A stretch of 64,000 bases of DNA from Hericium rajendrae. Its lineage: Eukaryota; Basidiomycota; Agaricomycetes; Russulales; Hericiaceae. Positions 1-11,460 of this stretch are shown in pieces. The stretch spans positions 2,542,001 through 2,606,000 of the forward strand of contig CM065884.1 in NCBI GenBank assembly GCA_033439255.1. Reading direction: 5' to 3'. The notes under the pieces were generated by a model. It searched no databases and was not told the origin of the DNA. It saw only the letters and a program-made list of their open reading frames with translations. The position numbers and the translations under genes are program-made. Within the stretch, counting starts at the first letter, position 1. Every line of letters starts with the position of its first letter.

Positions 1-307
1 TCTTTTTCAAAACTATTCATTGATCCAGATAATCCATTAGAGTCTCAAGTATTAGGTGGTAGTTATTTGGGAGGTGTGTTTACATTTTTTTGATATAAAA
101 GAGATTCAACTAAATTATCTTTTATATACTAGTAAAGACAAAGGTCTATACAAGATCCAAGCCAGGTATTAATTAACTTATGGTACATTAGCTAAGACCT
201 GATCACTCAACATTTTTTCTTTGTAATAGCAAAACTACGCAAACCTAAGCACTTTTCTGTTGGCAGTTTGAAAACATGTTCCAACATAAACAAGAAAATA
301 TGATCTG
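1..307 (+). pseudogene. Decayed multi-exon gene of unknown function, first part (open at left edge)
   Basis: Two coding-like stretches can be read. The first runs from the left edge and contains the peptide LFIDPDNPLESQVLGGSYLG. It shifts frame in a run of T near 90 and goes on to about 170, followed by an intron-like GTATTAA...TTGTAATAG. A second exon-like stretch (KLRKPKHFSVGSLKT) reaches the left end of element H1 at 307. Skipping H1, its frame continues at 3362 as SVADALISPYKEK, interrupted only by one nearby stop. This shows that H1 landed in this gene without duplicating the target. I do not recognise the family. The gene carries at least four breaks and is certainly dead. Confidence 0.4.
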
Positions 308-483
308 TTACGATTCCTTAGAATCGTTTACTCTATACCGGGTTTTCCTATCGAAAACGACACCCAAATGACCACTACCCCCATTTGGCAGTCAGCTTAT
401 CTAATTGCAAGATCACTGATCTGATGAGTCTGCAGGTTCAACTCCAGGTCTGGCCGGACTTTTAATTACATTTGATTTAATGT

Positions 484-1640
484 AACTTGATTAGTTCTCA
501 ACCAATTCATCTGTTCTTAAATGCATCTGGATCTACTCATTTATTGCTTTCTGGTAGTATTTTTTGCATCCTGATCTGTGCAGAACTCACAGAGTGCAAT
601 AAGTTCCTACATTTCCTCCTGCAATATTTGAACTTAAGCTACCTTAGTCAATTCTCAACCGATTTACTCGTTCTCAAGTGTGTCTTAATCTACTCATTTA
701 TAGCTTTCCAGCCAGTTTTTGTGCGTCTGAATCGGTTAAGAACTCGCAGAATGCAAAGCATTTCTTTGGTTTCCCCTCTAAAATGTTTGAATCTTAGCTA
801 ACTTGGCCAATTCTCCACCAATTTACTCGTTCTCAAGTGCATCTAAATCTACTTATTTATCGCTTTCTAGCCATACCTCATGCGTCTAGAGTGGTCAAGA
901 ACTCGCAGAATGCAAAGCATTTCTTTGTTTTCCCCCCTAAAATGTTTGAATCCTAGCTAACTTGGTCAATTCTCCACCGATTTACTCGTTCTCAAGTGCA
1001 TCTGGATCTATTAGGAAGCCTGTCTTCAAAACAATTTACTACTTACAAAAAGATAGAGCCAGTAAAAAGATATACAGCAAACAAAGTTAGATAATTATGT
1101 GATCTACCTGTGAACAGCCATTAAGAGGTAGGTCACATGGTGTGCGCCTTAACGGCCGTTAAGGTGCACACCATGTGACCTATCTCTTAACACTCATTAG
1201 AGGTTGCAGGTTCAACTCCAGGTCTGGCCGGACTTTTATTTACACTTGATTTAATGTAACTTGATCAGTTCTCAACCAATTCATCTGTTCTCAAATGTGT
1301 CTGGATCTACTCATTTATTGCTTTCTGATTGTATTTTTTGTATCCTGATCCATGCAGAACTCACAGAGTGAAATGAATTCCTACATTTCCCCCTGCAATA
1401 TTTGAACTTGAGCTAACTTAGTCAATTCTCCTCCGATTTACTTGTTCTCAAGTGTGTATAGATCTACTTATTTATAGCTTTCCAGCCATATTTTATGTGT
1501 CTGGATTGGTTAAGAACTCACAGAATGCGAAGCATTTCTTTATTTCCCCCCCTAAAATGTTTGAATTCTAGCTAAACTGGTCAGTTCTCTGCCGATTCAT
1601 CTGTTCTCAAATTTGTCTGGATCTATCAGAAAACCAGTCT
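484..1640. repeat. Degenerate ~160-bp tandem units inside H1
   Basis: Units begin like TCAATTCTCCACCGATTTAC, pass through a conserved CGTTCTCAAGTGCATCTGGA, and continue through GCTTTCCAGCCAT and AACTCGCAGAATGC. They recur at roughly 490, 650, 815 and 975 and, after the 70-bp palindrome, at about 1263, 1425 and 1590. The same unit occurs in every H copy in the window, in differing numbers. Confidence 0.75.
1121..1190. repeat. 70-bp near-perfect palindrome in H1
   Basis: Arms of 35 bp meet at a central GG|CC inside TTAACGGCCGTTAA. Only a few bases fail to pair, one near the centre (GCGCC against GGTGC). The twin sits at 32248-32317 in H5. It would form a long cruciform or hairpin. Confidence 0.85.
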
Positions 1641-2646
1641 CCAATACAGTTTACTGCTTATGGAAAGACAAAGCCAGTAAAGAGATATACAGCAAACAAA
1701 GTTAGATACTGTTTATTACTTAAATGAGCCAAAAATGCAATTTATCAGTAGCACTGGGTTCTGAGACTCTCAGTGATGTGATCCCACAGGACCTTATGCA
1801 GCTGAATGAAGTATAAGCATCTGCTTACATAAGCAAAACATGCATCCAAGAGTTAGCCTACTGTAAACAATGACTGTCTCATAGCTCTGCAACAAATGAA
1901 TCAATCAACAAGCAGTAATCTGGATTGGAACATACTATATAGCAGCTTTGCAAAACAATTTAGAATGCAAAAATCAGATCACAAGAAGTGAAGATATGAT
2001 CCAGTATATCTGCCACATCATCAATCAGTCATACCCCTATATCTTGGTTACCAGTGGTGCTATTATGACTCACAAGATATCATCTAAAAGCAGCTACAAA
2101 TCTGCTTTCAATGAGCCCTTATCCACCTTCATTGGTGCAGTATTGATAGAGCTAAAATGAAATTAGTCTGCCACATCAGCAAGTGAGATACATACAGGAT
2201 GACCACTACAGCCATCGGGTAGACATCCTCTCCACCCACCCACATCGAGGGGAGGAGAAGTAGTCTGAAAGTGTTACAGCCACTGGTAGAGGGACCACTG
2301 GCTTCAACAACTGTCTGAAGAAAAGGCTAGCAGGGAGATGTTGCACTTCAAAACCGAGTTTTGCTTATGTAAGCAATGCCTTAATGGCCGTTCAGGTGTT
2401 TGCTCAGGTTCAATTCCACCTCTGGCTATTTTGTTTTTTCTTGTGTTTTAATTTATAATAAATGTGTTTAATGCTTGATAAGTAAAACTTATGTGTATTG
2501 ATATATTACATGTAGAATCAACTTCTACACTCAAAAACATTGAATTAAATGTTTAAAAAAGTCAATTTTGTATATCCAAAAAATGAGTTTTCTTTGTACT
2601 AAACTTTCAACCAATGATGCTATGACTCTGATAATAGTGTTATATA

Positions 2647-3042
2647 CATCAGGAACCTTGACAATTTTCTGATTGACCTGCAGTGTCTAACAGTGTCTGA
2701 CAGTATCTAATAGAGCTTATAGAGTCTGATCTGTCTGCAGCCACTTTTCAAATGATCACATCTGATTTAGCTTATACATTTAAGAGTGGATATCTATTGT
2801 TCACTATAGAAGTTATCCATCTCTAATTATATATCATAACAGAATTTCTAATATTTGATATTTTCACAAATCTGAGAGCATTCTGAGCAATCTCTACAGT
2901 GTCTGCATGTCCATTTAGCTGAGTCTGATGCTGTCTGATTTAACTAACAGCTATCTGATACTGTCTGATGCATCTGATTTGACTTGCATGAGTACTGTCA
3001 GACACTGTCAGACTCATCAGAAAATTGTCAAGGTTTCTGATG
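2647..3042. mobile_element. CATCAGG-family MITE, copy A1 (in H1)
   Basis: The element starts CATCAGGAACCTTGACAATT and ends with its inverse, AATTGTCAAGGTTTCTGATG. TA is duplicated on both sides. The interior is filled with TCTGA/TCAGA words and is self-complementary overall. Its counterpart A11 occupies the same site in H5, so the insertion predates the spread of this H lineage. Confidence 0.85.
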
Positions 3043-3361
3043 TAGTATATATAACTTACAAGTATAGCAGCATATATGAGCATAGATGTGCAGCCATCTC
3101 AAAAATGTAAAATCTATATAGCTGCTAGCCAATGCTATGCCTAGTTTCATAGTGCTATAGCTGCTACGTAGTTGAGCCACAATTTATAATCAATCTGACC
3201 AGTAAGACTTTACTCATTTATGCACTATTCTAAATATAACTAACAATTGAAAAAAATCATCTTGTTATGTGAAGCATCACCCTTCTTCTTCCAAGTGAAA
3301 TGTAACTAATAAAAAAAAGGAATCGTCTTGCCGTGTGAAGCATCGGCCCATTTTTCCCAAG

Positions 3362-5393
3362 TAGCAGATGCACTTATTTCTCCATACAAGGAAAAAACAT
3401 CAAACAAAAGAAAGAAAAGGACCAGAGAAGATGACAATGAAGAATGAATACAAAGAAGCAAGAGGTTGTGCCACAGGGTGAATTATGCATGTTAGTTTTT
3501 AACAATTACATATAACATATTTATTACATATCAAGCATAGTATGAGATCAGATAAAGATCAAGATCAAGATCAAGAAATGAGAGATGCTTTAGATGAAGA
3601 TCAGTGGCAAGATGAAGATGAATAACATGATGATGAAGAATAGGAAAATAAAGATGAACAGGAAGAGGAGAACAGTGCTGATCAAGTACAAAAAAGCCTT
3701 ACAAATGTGGAGAAGACCCTATCTTGGAGTCAAGAGTGCTTTAAAGATATGCTTTCCTCAAAAGAATCTGATGATAGAGATGGTATTCAGCTTTCTTCTA
3801 TTTTACGATGAAAAGGTATGGAGAATTTTTTTTTTAGTTAACAATATGAGTCTAACATCAAGAGCAGAATACTTTTCAGTAGAATTACTCAAAAATGACT
3901 TGAAAACACTCTCTACTCATAGGAACTTCATTCCTGCATCCTCCTCTAGTTATGTTGTGAGGCCGTCTACACATATCAGCCTCAGCAACATGGCAACAGC
4001 TATTAAAAAATGCACTCCTGGATGTCTAGATCCTTTGTCTTCAGTTCAGAAAGGCCTACAAAACATTTCTGATCTTCTTCATAACAATCAATTTATAGTT
4101 ATGATGTCTCATATGACAGCATGACTATGGATTGATCATATTGCAAGCTACTATGCAGATCAAGTCTTGAATGTCCATGCTGAGGATGAAGAAAACTGGA
4201 TTGTAAAGCTCAGGCGAATATTGTTGGCTGCTGCTAATGCAAATAATTCATGCAATATCACTCTGACACCATCAAATTTTACTTTAAATCTTTCTACTGT
4301 GTCCATGTTATCTGTTTCCCACCTTGTTGCAATGATCTCAGCTCTGTTGACTTTAGCCCTCGAAAATACTTTCTTCACCAACCTTTACAAATGACTTTAG
4401 GAAAATGGTTAAATCCTGATCAAATTATCTCTCCTCATACTGTTGCTCAAGCAGTATTTGTACAGAATCTAGTCTCTATTGCAGGTATGTTTATATATCA
4501 ATAGTAATATTTTATAATATCTCATCATGATAAACAGGGATAGAGATTCTTTACTTGGAAAAGACTTTTGTTCTCTTCTGTGGATTTAGTTCAATGGTGG
4601 CAAAGAAAAAGCTATAGCACTCAGTATCTCAAGATGATTTACAACATTTTTCAACTTGGCTATCTCATCATGCTATTGTCATACCAGACACCGAGGAGCA
4701 TAAACTCATGATGTCCATCAATGATGTTTGTGATCAATATTCTGATTTCAACAAAGATGCTCGTAAACATATTGAGACCTTGCCAATTCTCTCTACTGCT
4801 AGTCAGTCTGAAGAGAGACATTCTCCTTCACCACATCCTCCTCTATTTTCTCACCCTCTACTTGGCCACATAAAATGTTTAAAGTTTCTGCATGTAGCTA
4901 TATTCTTCCTGGATAGATTTTCTTTGAAGAATAAGCTGTCATTTACAAGTGATCTAGAATCTGCACCTCCAGAACATCAGGCCCTCCTTACAAAAATGGC
5001 TACACAACTTGACCATTATCTTCTTTTTTGTCAGCATACACCAAGTCTTGTGAGGATGAGAGAAGATGATACTCCTTTTTCACCAACAAATGTTCACTCT
5101 CAAGCTGGATTTTTCAGTGCTCTGATCTTCTGTGGCATCACTTATGGTTGCCAGTTTGTCTTGGATCAGAAGGCTATGTTTTCAGACCTAGAAGACTAGT
5201 CAGCCTGTTATGACAGCCTTAAATCCAATAAATCCTCAAATTATTTTTGTAACACCACAGCTTATAGTTGTCCAACTCAGCATAGTGTTGAACATGCAGA
5301 AAAATATTGGAGAACAGCAAACATAAAATGGAAGAATTTGGTGAAAAGAATAGCACATTGCTCCTTTACAGCATTCTACAAGTGCATCAAAAA
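3362..5393 (+). pseudogene. Decayed multi-exon gene of unknown function, second part
   Basis: Continues the gene broken by H1. A basic segment (KEKTSNKRKKRTREDDNEE) near 3380-3447 is followed by a probable intron, then an Asp/Glu-rich segment (3545-3690). A longer stretch with RAEYFSVELLKNDLKTLSTH runs from about 3855 to 4390, with one in-frame stop near 4122. A clear short intron (GTATGTTTAT...AAACAG, about 4485-4537) and a final stretch (4708-5393, about 225 codons with one stop at 5197-5199) follow. The frame stays open to 5393, where the next H end begins. The mix of basic and acidic low-complexity segments would suit a nuclear protein, but I recognise no domain. Confidence 0.4.
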
Positions 5394-5842
5394 CTTGGTA
5401 AAAGAGGGCCAATGCTTTGCATAGCAATACAATTCCTTTTTCATTGTTAGTTATATTTAGAAACAGTGCATAAATAATGTCAAGTCTTACTAGTCAGATT
5501 GATTATAACTCTTTATAAATTCTCTAGCTACCTTAAGGTCAAGATCTTAAAAGGAAGATCTCAATTTCGTAATTTTGATTTTTGAGTTCTAGATGGACTA
5601 GGGCCTATGTAGCATGTCTGGAAAGCAATTAATCAGTACATTCAGGCACAATTTAGAATGAGTGAATCAGTGGAGAACTGCTAGACTTATCTCAAGGTCA
5701 AGATCTTGGAGGGGAGATCTCAGTGTTGAGTTTTGATTTTTGATTTTTGAGTTTTGGATAGTATGGGGTCTATGTAGCATGTCTGGAAAGCAATTAATCA
5801 GTACATCCCAGCTCAATTTAGAACGAGTAAATCGGTGGAGCA
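5394..5842 (+). mobile_element. H2: truncated Helitron-like element, 5' end plus two tandem units
   Basis: Begins CTTGGTAAAAGAGGGCCAAT with the family hairpin and CAATTCC, then the conserved GTCTTACTAGTCAGATTGAT. Two copies of the ~160-bp family unit follow (about 5520-5842), in reverse orientation relative to those at 12-13 kb. The matching 3' end is not found nearby. The tandem units stop directly at the helicase fragment at 5843, so the two could belong to one decayed autonomous element. Confidence 0.5.
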
Positions 5843-6324
5843 CTAAATGTTAAGCAATCAAGAGCATTCAAAATTATTGCAAATCATGCTGTGACTCCAC
5901 AGTCTGAGCAGCTCAAGATGTATTTAGGGGGTATGGCTGGCACAGGCAAGTCACAAGTCATCAATGCTACGATCAAGTTTTTTGAGCAGAGACAAGAGTC
6001 TTACAAATTTTTAATCATGGCACCTACAGAAGCTGCAGCAGCTTTGATAGGAGGATCAACAGACCATTCTATGTTAGCTATCAATAAATTTCAACCAGAA
6101 GGAGGCAAAGGTGTATCTACTCTGGCTGATATTCATACTAGGCTTCAACATGTTTAGTACATCTTTTTAGATAAGGTTTCTATGGTAGATTGCAATAGTT
6201 TATACAATATCAGTGCCCAAATGAGCAGTGCACTTAAAGTAGAAGATCAGCCTTTTAGAGGTGTAAACATCATTCTTGCGGGTGACTTTGCTCAACTGCC
6301 TCCTCCTGCTAATAGTGCCTTGTA
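5843..6324 (+). pseudogene. Helitron-type (Pif1-like) helicase fragment
   Basis: About 160 codons of the helicase domain encoded by Helitron transposons. Visible parts are the start LNVKQSRAFKIIANHAV, the Walker A motif GGMAGTGKS, a motif Ia-like APTEAAAALIGG, the Walker B-like FLDKVSMVD and the motif III region LAGDFAQLPP. One in-frame TAG lies before FLDKVSMVD. The Rep nuclease part and the C-terminal helicase motifs are missing. The reading frame is cut at 6324 by a CATCAGTAC-type MITE flanked on this side by TA. This is the only Helitron protein seen in the window. Confidence 0.8.
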
Positions 6325-6850
6325 CATCAGTACTCTTACAAACTTTCTGCTAGATCTTATTCTGTCTGATCTTGTCTGATCACCTTATCTACCTGACAGA
6401 TTGGTCATTTCTGGCTAAAAACAAAATCAGGCAAGTCAGGCAGAGTCAGATTTTATCAGATATGCATTTACACCCAGACCTAGTCAGATTTGAAATATCT
6501 TCTGCTGTCAGACAGCTCAGGCAGGGTATAGTCTCCCAGACACAGTCAGATTTTGAATGTTGTTCAGATTTCAGATATTCTTCAGACTTTAGATGTTGAT
6601 CAGATTTTTTTTTTCTTGTCAGGTCAGCTAGGCAGGGTGTAGTCTCCCAGACACAATCAGATTTTAGGTGTCTTTCAAATTTTTTGCTGTCAGACAGATC
6701 AGGCAGGGTGTAGTCTCTCAGACACAGTCAGATTTTTGATGTTCTCCAGATTTTAAATGTTTATCAGATTTGTTTTCTTGTCAGTTTAGCCAGGCAGGTG
6801 TAATCTCTTAGACATAGTCAGATATCAATTTACATTTAGATTTTAGCTCA
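6325..6850. mobile_element. CATCAGTAC-type MITE relic, first copy
   Basis: Starts CATCAGTACTCTTACAAACT, a variant of the CATCAGG terminus, directly inside the helicase frame. The interior has tandem ~90-bp units containing CAGGCAGGGTGTAGTCTC and CAGACACAGTCAGATTTT. The far inverted end was not found, so the copy is truncated or rearranged. The right boundary is approximate. Confidence 0.6.
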
Positions 6851-7080
6851 ATATCAAATCAAGCAGAATAATTAAAAATTAACAAGTGTAGATGGATAGA
6901 CATGAATATAAGACAGTGCACTAATGTGCATTGAATAAACTTGCAAGTGAAAATGAATGTGAGTTTGAACAGAGGATAGAAATTCAATATATCATTGTTA
7001 CTAGATAAAGGCTATGCAGACCAGGTAGAATATTAGTGTTGTTATATTGTACACTTTAGTTGTAGACCTGCATCATAGAT

Positions 7081-7320
7081 TACTATACCATTTCGGTCGT
7101 AGGCTCGTCAATGTTGGCCATAACCAAATTTTTAAAATCTAATAAATCAAAAAAAAATTATTGGCATTAGAAAACCTTAGGCTCGTAGGCCTCTGTGACC
7201 TATGATCATTGATGCGAGCCTACGACCAAAATGGTACAGTACACTGGCAGATGTTTATAAGTCTAATTAAAAATTTGGTCATGCCCAACATTATCGAGCC
7301 TATAACCAAAACAGATAGTA
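7081..7320. mobile_element. Foldback MITE with TACTAT...ATAGTA ends, 240 bp
   Basis: The left end (TACTATACCATTTCGGTCGT, then AGGCTCG and AATGTTGG) pairs with the right end (ATTATCGAGCCTATAACCAA, then ATAGTA) over about 55 bp. A second internal inverted copy (GCGAGCCTACGACCAAAATG, about 7216-7240) makes a nested hairpin. No coding capacity is seen and the family is unassigned. Confidence 0.6.
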
Positions 7321-7415
7321 GTTTGCAACACATTGTAAAACTGCCTGAAGAGGTTTACAATAGATAATATGAACAACATTGAAACCTTCAAACTTTCTGT
7401 TTGACCTGCAAGGCA

Positions 7416-7890
7416 CATCAGTACTCTTACAAACTTTCTGCTGGATCTTATTCTGTCTGATCTTGTCTGATCACCTTATCTACCTGACAGATTGGTCATT
7501 CCTGGCCACAAACAAAATCAGGCAAGTCAGGTAGAGTCAGATTTTATCAGATATGCATTTACACCCAGACTTAGTCAGATTTGAAATATCTTCTGCTGTC
7601 AGACAGATCAGGCAGGGCGTAGTCTTCCAGACACAGTCAGATTTTGAATTTTCTCTAGATTTTGAATTTTTTCCAGATTTTGAATGTTCTCCAGATTTTG
7701 AATGTCAATCAGATTTTTTTTTCTTGTCAGGTCAGCCAGGCAGGATGTAGTCTCTCAGACATAGTCAGATTTTGGATGTCTTTCAGATTTTTTGCTGTCA
7801 GACAGATCAGGCAGGGTGTAATCTTTCAGATATAATCAGATTTTAGATATTTTCCAGATTTTATGCTGTCAGACAGATCAGGCAGATATA
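7416..7890. mobile_element. CATCAGTAC-type MITE relic, second copy
   Basis: A direct repeat of 6325-6850: same CATCAGTACTCTTACAAACT start, same ATTTACACCCAGA segment and the same ~90-bp internal units. It starts right after a short piece (7376-7415) resembling the end of the 401-bp CATCAGG subfamily, with CA before it. The distal terminus is missing. From 7891 to 8127 I see only AT-rich non-coding sequence. Confidence 0.55.
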
Positions 7891-8127
7891 ATTCTTTGAC
7901 AAAAGAACTACTAACTACAATTTGTACTGTATATAAATTCCATTTCTCATATTCATACTTACTATCATATCTTATTTAATACTATCAAATAAAACAAAAT
8001 AAGTTAACAAGTTACAAATAAACTGACTTACATCAATTTTTTGCAGTCTAAAAACACTAACTTTACTGTCAGACAGAAGCACTAATCAATAGTCTAAAAT
8101 TCTATAATAGTACTAGTACATTAGAGG

Positions 8128-9063
8128 CTAAAAGGCTATTTCAAATGCATGATGATCAGAATATTTGTTAACATAAAAAGAAGCAAAGGCATCAAGAGAA
8201 TAGACATGCTTAAAGCTGATAGGAATAAGTTTTTGTTCAGAAACACCAATCAAATGAGCACCTCTCAGAATACAGTCTGTATGTATCACTGAACACACAA
8301 ATTCTCCATTTTCATCCACTTCTCTTTCTACTATCCACATTCCTGTATCTTCATCAGGTGCATCACTAACAGGAATGAACCATTGGATCAAGGCACATGA
8401 ATAAGTAATTTCCTCATCTTCAAATGAGAAAAAAAGTAGCACTTGTCCAATATAAAGCCCTCTCATTCTAGGTAAGGTTGGATCATTTTTAATAAAGGTC
8501 TTGACGAGGATAGTTTCCATACCATTCACGTGATGATCGAATACGATGTTGATGAACACCCTTTATATCAGATGGATCACTAGGTGCATAGTATGTGGCT
8601 ATTGCAGAGTTATAGATATTGAGTTTATCTGGAGCCATTGGACATTTTGAAATATCAACATTTAATGATGTATAACCAGCAGTAACATTTGTTTGATCAA
8701 ATAAAAATTGTCGAATATAATTAGACAAATTTGGTCTGCCAATTGATTGAGCAATTTGATGAAGTGTTCGAGGATATCCTCGTGCACGTGTTTTTGCCAG
8801 TTTAACACCCATTCTAATATGTTGACCAAAGTTATCACTAAGTACAACTTCATTGATTTCCATTGGAAAATGCAGAGGTTTAATAGTGGACTCAGAGTCT
8901 GAACTTTTATCTTGAGTTAGACCTAAAGGTTGACTCAACATGCCACGCTGTATAAAGTCCACTGTGCATGCCTTAAGCTTATCAAGTCTTTGGTTTGTGA
9001 GCAACATTTGTCCCAAAGCATTATAGCCACTTGATCTCCTCCAAGGCTCCTTAACTGCTTTTA
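8128..9063 (-). pseudogene. Plavaka transposase, C-terminal part (separated by insertion H3)
   Basis: The minus strand from 9063 encodes KAVKEPWRRSSGYNALGQML, then YNSAIATYYAPSDPSDIKGV and, after a frameshift near 8505, LPRMRGLYIGQVLLFFSF. It ends HHAFEIAF, the usual C-terminus of Plavaka (CACTA-like) transposases of basidiomycetes. The N-terminal part lies at 18281-16250 on the same strand. Joining 16250 to 9063 restores the conserved ESKHIKAVKEPW exactly, so H3 inserted between these two bases. The transposase would have cut and pasted a Plavaka DNA transposon. It is inactive. Confidence 0.85.
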
Positions 9064-10843
9064 TTACAATTCCTTAGAATCATTTACTCTATACTGCCTT
9101 TTCATAGTGAAAACGACACCAAAATGATGACTATGCCCATTAGGCAGTTGGCTTATATAATCATACATCTTGAATCTGACAAGTTTGCAGGTTCAACTCC
9201 AGCTCTGGCCAAACTTTGTTGATTTAATGTAACTTGATCAGTTCTCAACCAATTCACCTGTTCTCAAATGCATCTGGATCTGCTCATTTATTGCTTTCTG
9301 ACAGCATTTTTTGCATTCTGATCTGTGCAGAAGTCACAAAGTGCAATGAATTTTCACATTTTCCCCTTATGACACTTGAACTTGAGCTAACTCAGTCCAT
9401 TCTCCACCAATTTACTCGTTCTTAAATGCATCTAAATCTACTCACTTATAGCTTTGTTACCATACTTTATGCGTCCAAATCGGTTAAGAACTCGCAGAAT
9501 GCAAAGTGTTTCTTTTTTTCCTGTTCTAAAATACTTGAACCCTAGCTAACTAGGCCAATTCTCAACCGATTTACTTGTTCTAAAATGCATCAGAATCTAC
9601 TTACTGATAGCTTTCTGATGGTGCCTCAGGCGTTAGGATCGGTGCAAAACTCGTAGAATGCAAATTGTTTCTGCATTTTTCCCCTAGAATGCTTGAACTC
9701 CAGCTAACTTAATCAGTACTCAACTGATTCACTTGTTCTCAAATGCATCCAAATACACCAGAAAGCTGGTCTCCAACACAATTTACTGCTTACAGAAAGA
9801 TACAGCCACTAAAATGATACATAGCAAACAAATGTACATACTGTTTATTGATAAAATGAGCAAAAAATGCAATTTATCGGTAGCAGTGGGTCCTGAAACT
9901 TGGTCATGTGATCCCACAGGACCTTGTGCAGCTGAACAAGGTCTTAGCACCCGCTTACATAAGCATAAGTCACCTAGAGAGCCAATGCACTGTATACAGT
10001 GATTGCTTTATAGCTCTACAACAAAGCAATCAATCAACAAACAGTAAACTGTCTTCAAATACATTGGATTACATCTTTCCAATCCAATTTAGAATATGAA
10101 AATCGAATCACTGCAAGCAGAGATATGTTTCGATTTATGTGCCACATTAGCAAAATAGTATTGTCTCCTATCTCAACAACCAATGGTGCTATAATGTTGT
10201 AAACTATACTATTAGAAAGCTACTGTAAATCTGATTTCAACAAGCCTTTATATATCATGATTGATGCAGTATCAGCAGAGTTATAAAGCAATTAGTCTGC
10301 CATATCATCACGGACATATAGTCCAATAGGTCAGCATTTTGCCATGCTATCTTGCTGTTTATAGCACTATCCTAAAGCTATTCTAAATCTGATTCTAACA
10401 AGCTTTCACTCATTTTGATTCATGTGGTATTGAGAGGGCCATGGTGCAATCTCTATACCACATCATCAGAAGAGATCCAGAAAGTTGATGATGACCCTAC
10501 ACCATCATTGGACACCTCAGCCACAACTTGCTGCAGATGAGGACTGGGCATGTCCAAGCCTTGTAGTCAGTGTGCACTACTAATAGTATCACACTGACTT
10601 CAAAGCTATCTAAAGAAAAGAACTAAGAGCAGAGAGTGCAACATCAACTACTGCTGATATAAGCTAAGCACAGCCACCAGATCTTGTATGGCCGAACAAG
10701 GTCTGCTACTGATCACATGATTGGCTATTAGCTTTCTTCAACTGTACAGTATCTGACATTGATGCTACAAGTATTTATTATACAAGTATATCTTATGATT
10801 TCTTAGAATCATTTACTCTATACCACCATTTTATAGTGAAAAC

Positions 10844-11033
10844 TATCAGGAACCCTTTCAGTCTTCTTAGTCACCTTGTTGGTCTGGTTTGGATCCGGTG
10901 GATCTGATTTTTGTCTAATTTGTCTGATTTTTGTCAAATCAGATAAAAACCAGACAAACCAGATAAAAACCAGATCCATCAGATCCAAACCAGACCAACA
11001 AGGTGACTAAAAAGACTGAAAGGGTTCCTGATG
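10844..11033. mobile_element. CATCAGG-family MITE, copy A2 (190-bp near-perfect palindrome)
   Basis: The ends TATCAGGAACCCTTTCAGTC and GACTGAAAGGGTTCCTGATG pair almost perfectly to the centre near 10940. AC is duplicated on both sides. The site is the conserved GAAAACGACAC of the H family, seen uninterrupted at about 9110-9121, so the 2-bp duplication is proved against an empty site. Confidence 0.9.
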
Positions 11034-11379
11034 ACGACACGCAAATGATGACTATGTCCATTAAACAGTTGGCTTATATAATTATGCATCTTCAATCTGA
11101 CAAGTTTGCAAGTTCAATTCCAGTTCAAGCCTGATTCTCTTTACACTTTATTCCATATCTAATAGTACTATAGTTGTTGCATGACAAAGGCACTCTGAGA
11201 CTTGATTAAATGATTAAAAACTCAGTGTTGTGATCTATATTGCTCAATCATTTTTCGTATACATTGAGCACATACAATAAGTATATATACTATATAGCAA
11301 TATACTATGTGAGCAAATCATTTAATGACTGTTGAAAGATTCAGTCTTAATATGAGCTCCAATGTAGCAGCACTTCATC

Positions 11380-11460
11380 ATGGTACAGCTGTACCATAGT
11401 TGTGATCACATGAGCACTTCACCATGGTATGGCCGTACCATGGTGGTGATCATGTGATGA
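11380..11460. repeat. Inverted-repeat cluster in H4
   Basis: Contains ACCATGGTATGGCCGTACCATGGT (11421-11444) and a looser hairpin around CATGGTACAGCTGTACCATA (11389-11408), each able to fold on itself. The two are similar to each other. They occupy the position in H4 equivalent to the 70-bp palindrome of H1. Confidence 0.6.

Larger units (their letters stand above)
308..3361 (-). mobile_element. H1: Helitron-like non-autonomous element, about 3.05 kb
   Basis: One of two nearly equal-length, very similar and oppositely oriented copies; the other is at 30063-33130. On its own strand the element begins CTTGGGAAAAATGGGCC, followed by a small hairpin (GCCGATGCTTCACACGGC), and ends in the palindrome CGATTCTAAGGAATCG followed by TAA. 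There is no target duplication. The 5' GACGATTCC lies about 28 nt inside one end and pairs with the near-terminal GGAATCGT at the other, so the inverted repeats are asymmetric. It holds ~160-bp tandem units, a 70-bp palindrome, several tRNA-B-box-like motifs and a CATCAGG MITE. No transposase gene is present. Assignment to the Helitron/Helentron group is inferred from target-duplication-free insertion and end structure. Confidence 0.6.

Noticed and set aside
301-460. Possible complete tRNA gene ending GCAGGTTCAACTCCAGGTCTGGCC
   Set aside because: The B-box half is convincing, but the anticodon stem and the 5' acceptor strand do not pair with the 3' half, so only a tRNA-like motif is claimed.
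1948-2160. 70-codon open frame conserved in H1 and at 31278-31490 in H5 (one residue different)
   Set aside because: The two elements are near-identical at the DNA level, so conservation is expected. The homologous part of H3 (about 10090-10300) does not keep the frame, and no domain is visible.
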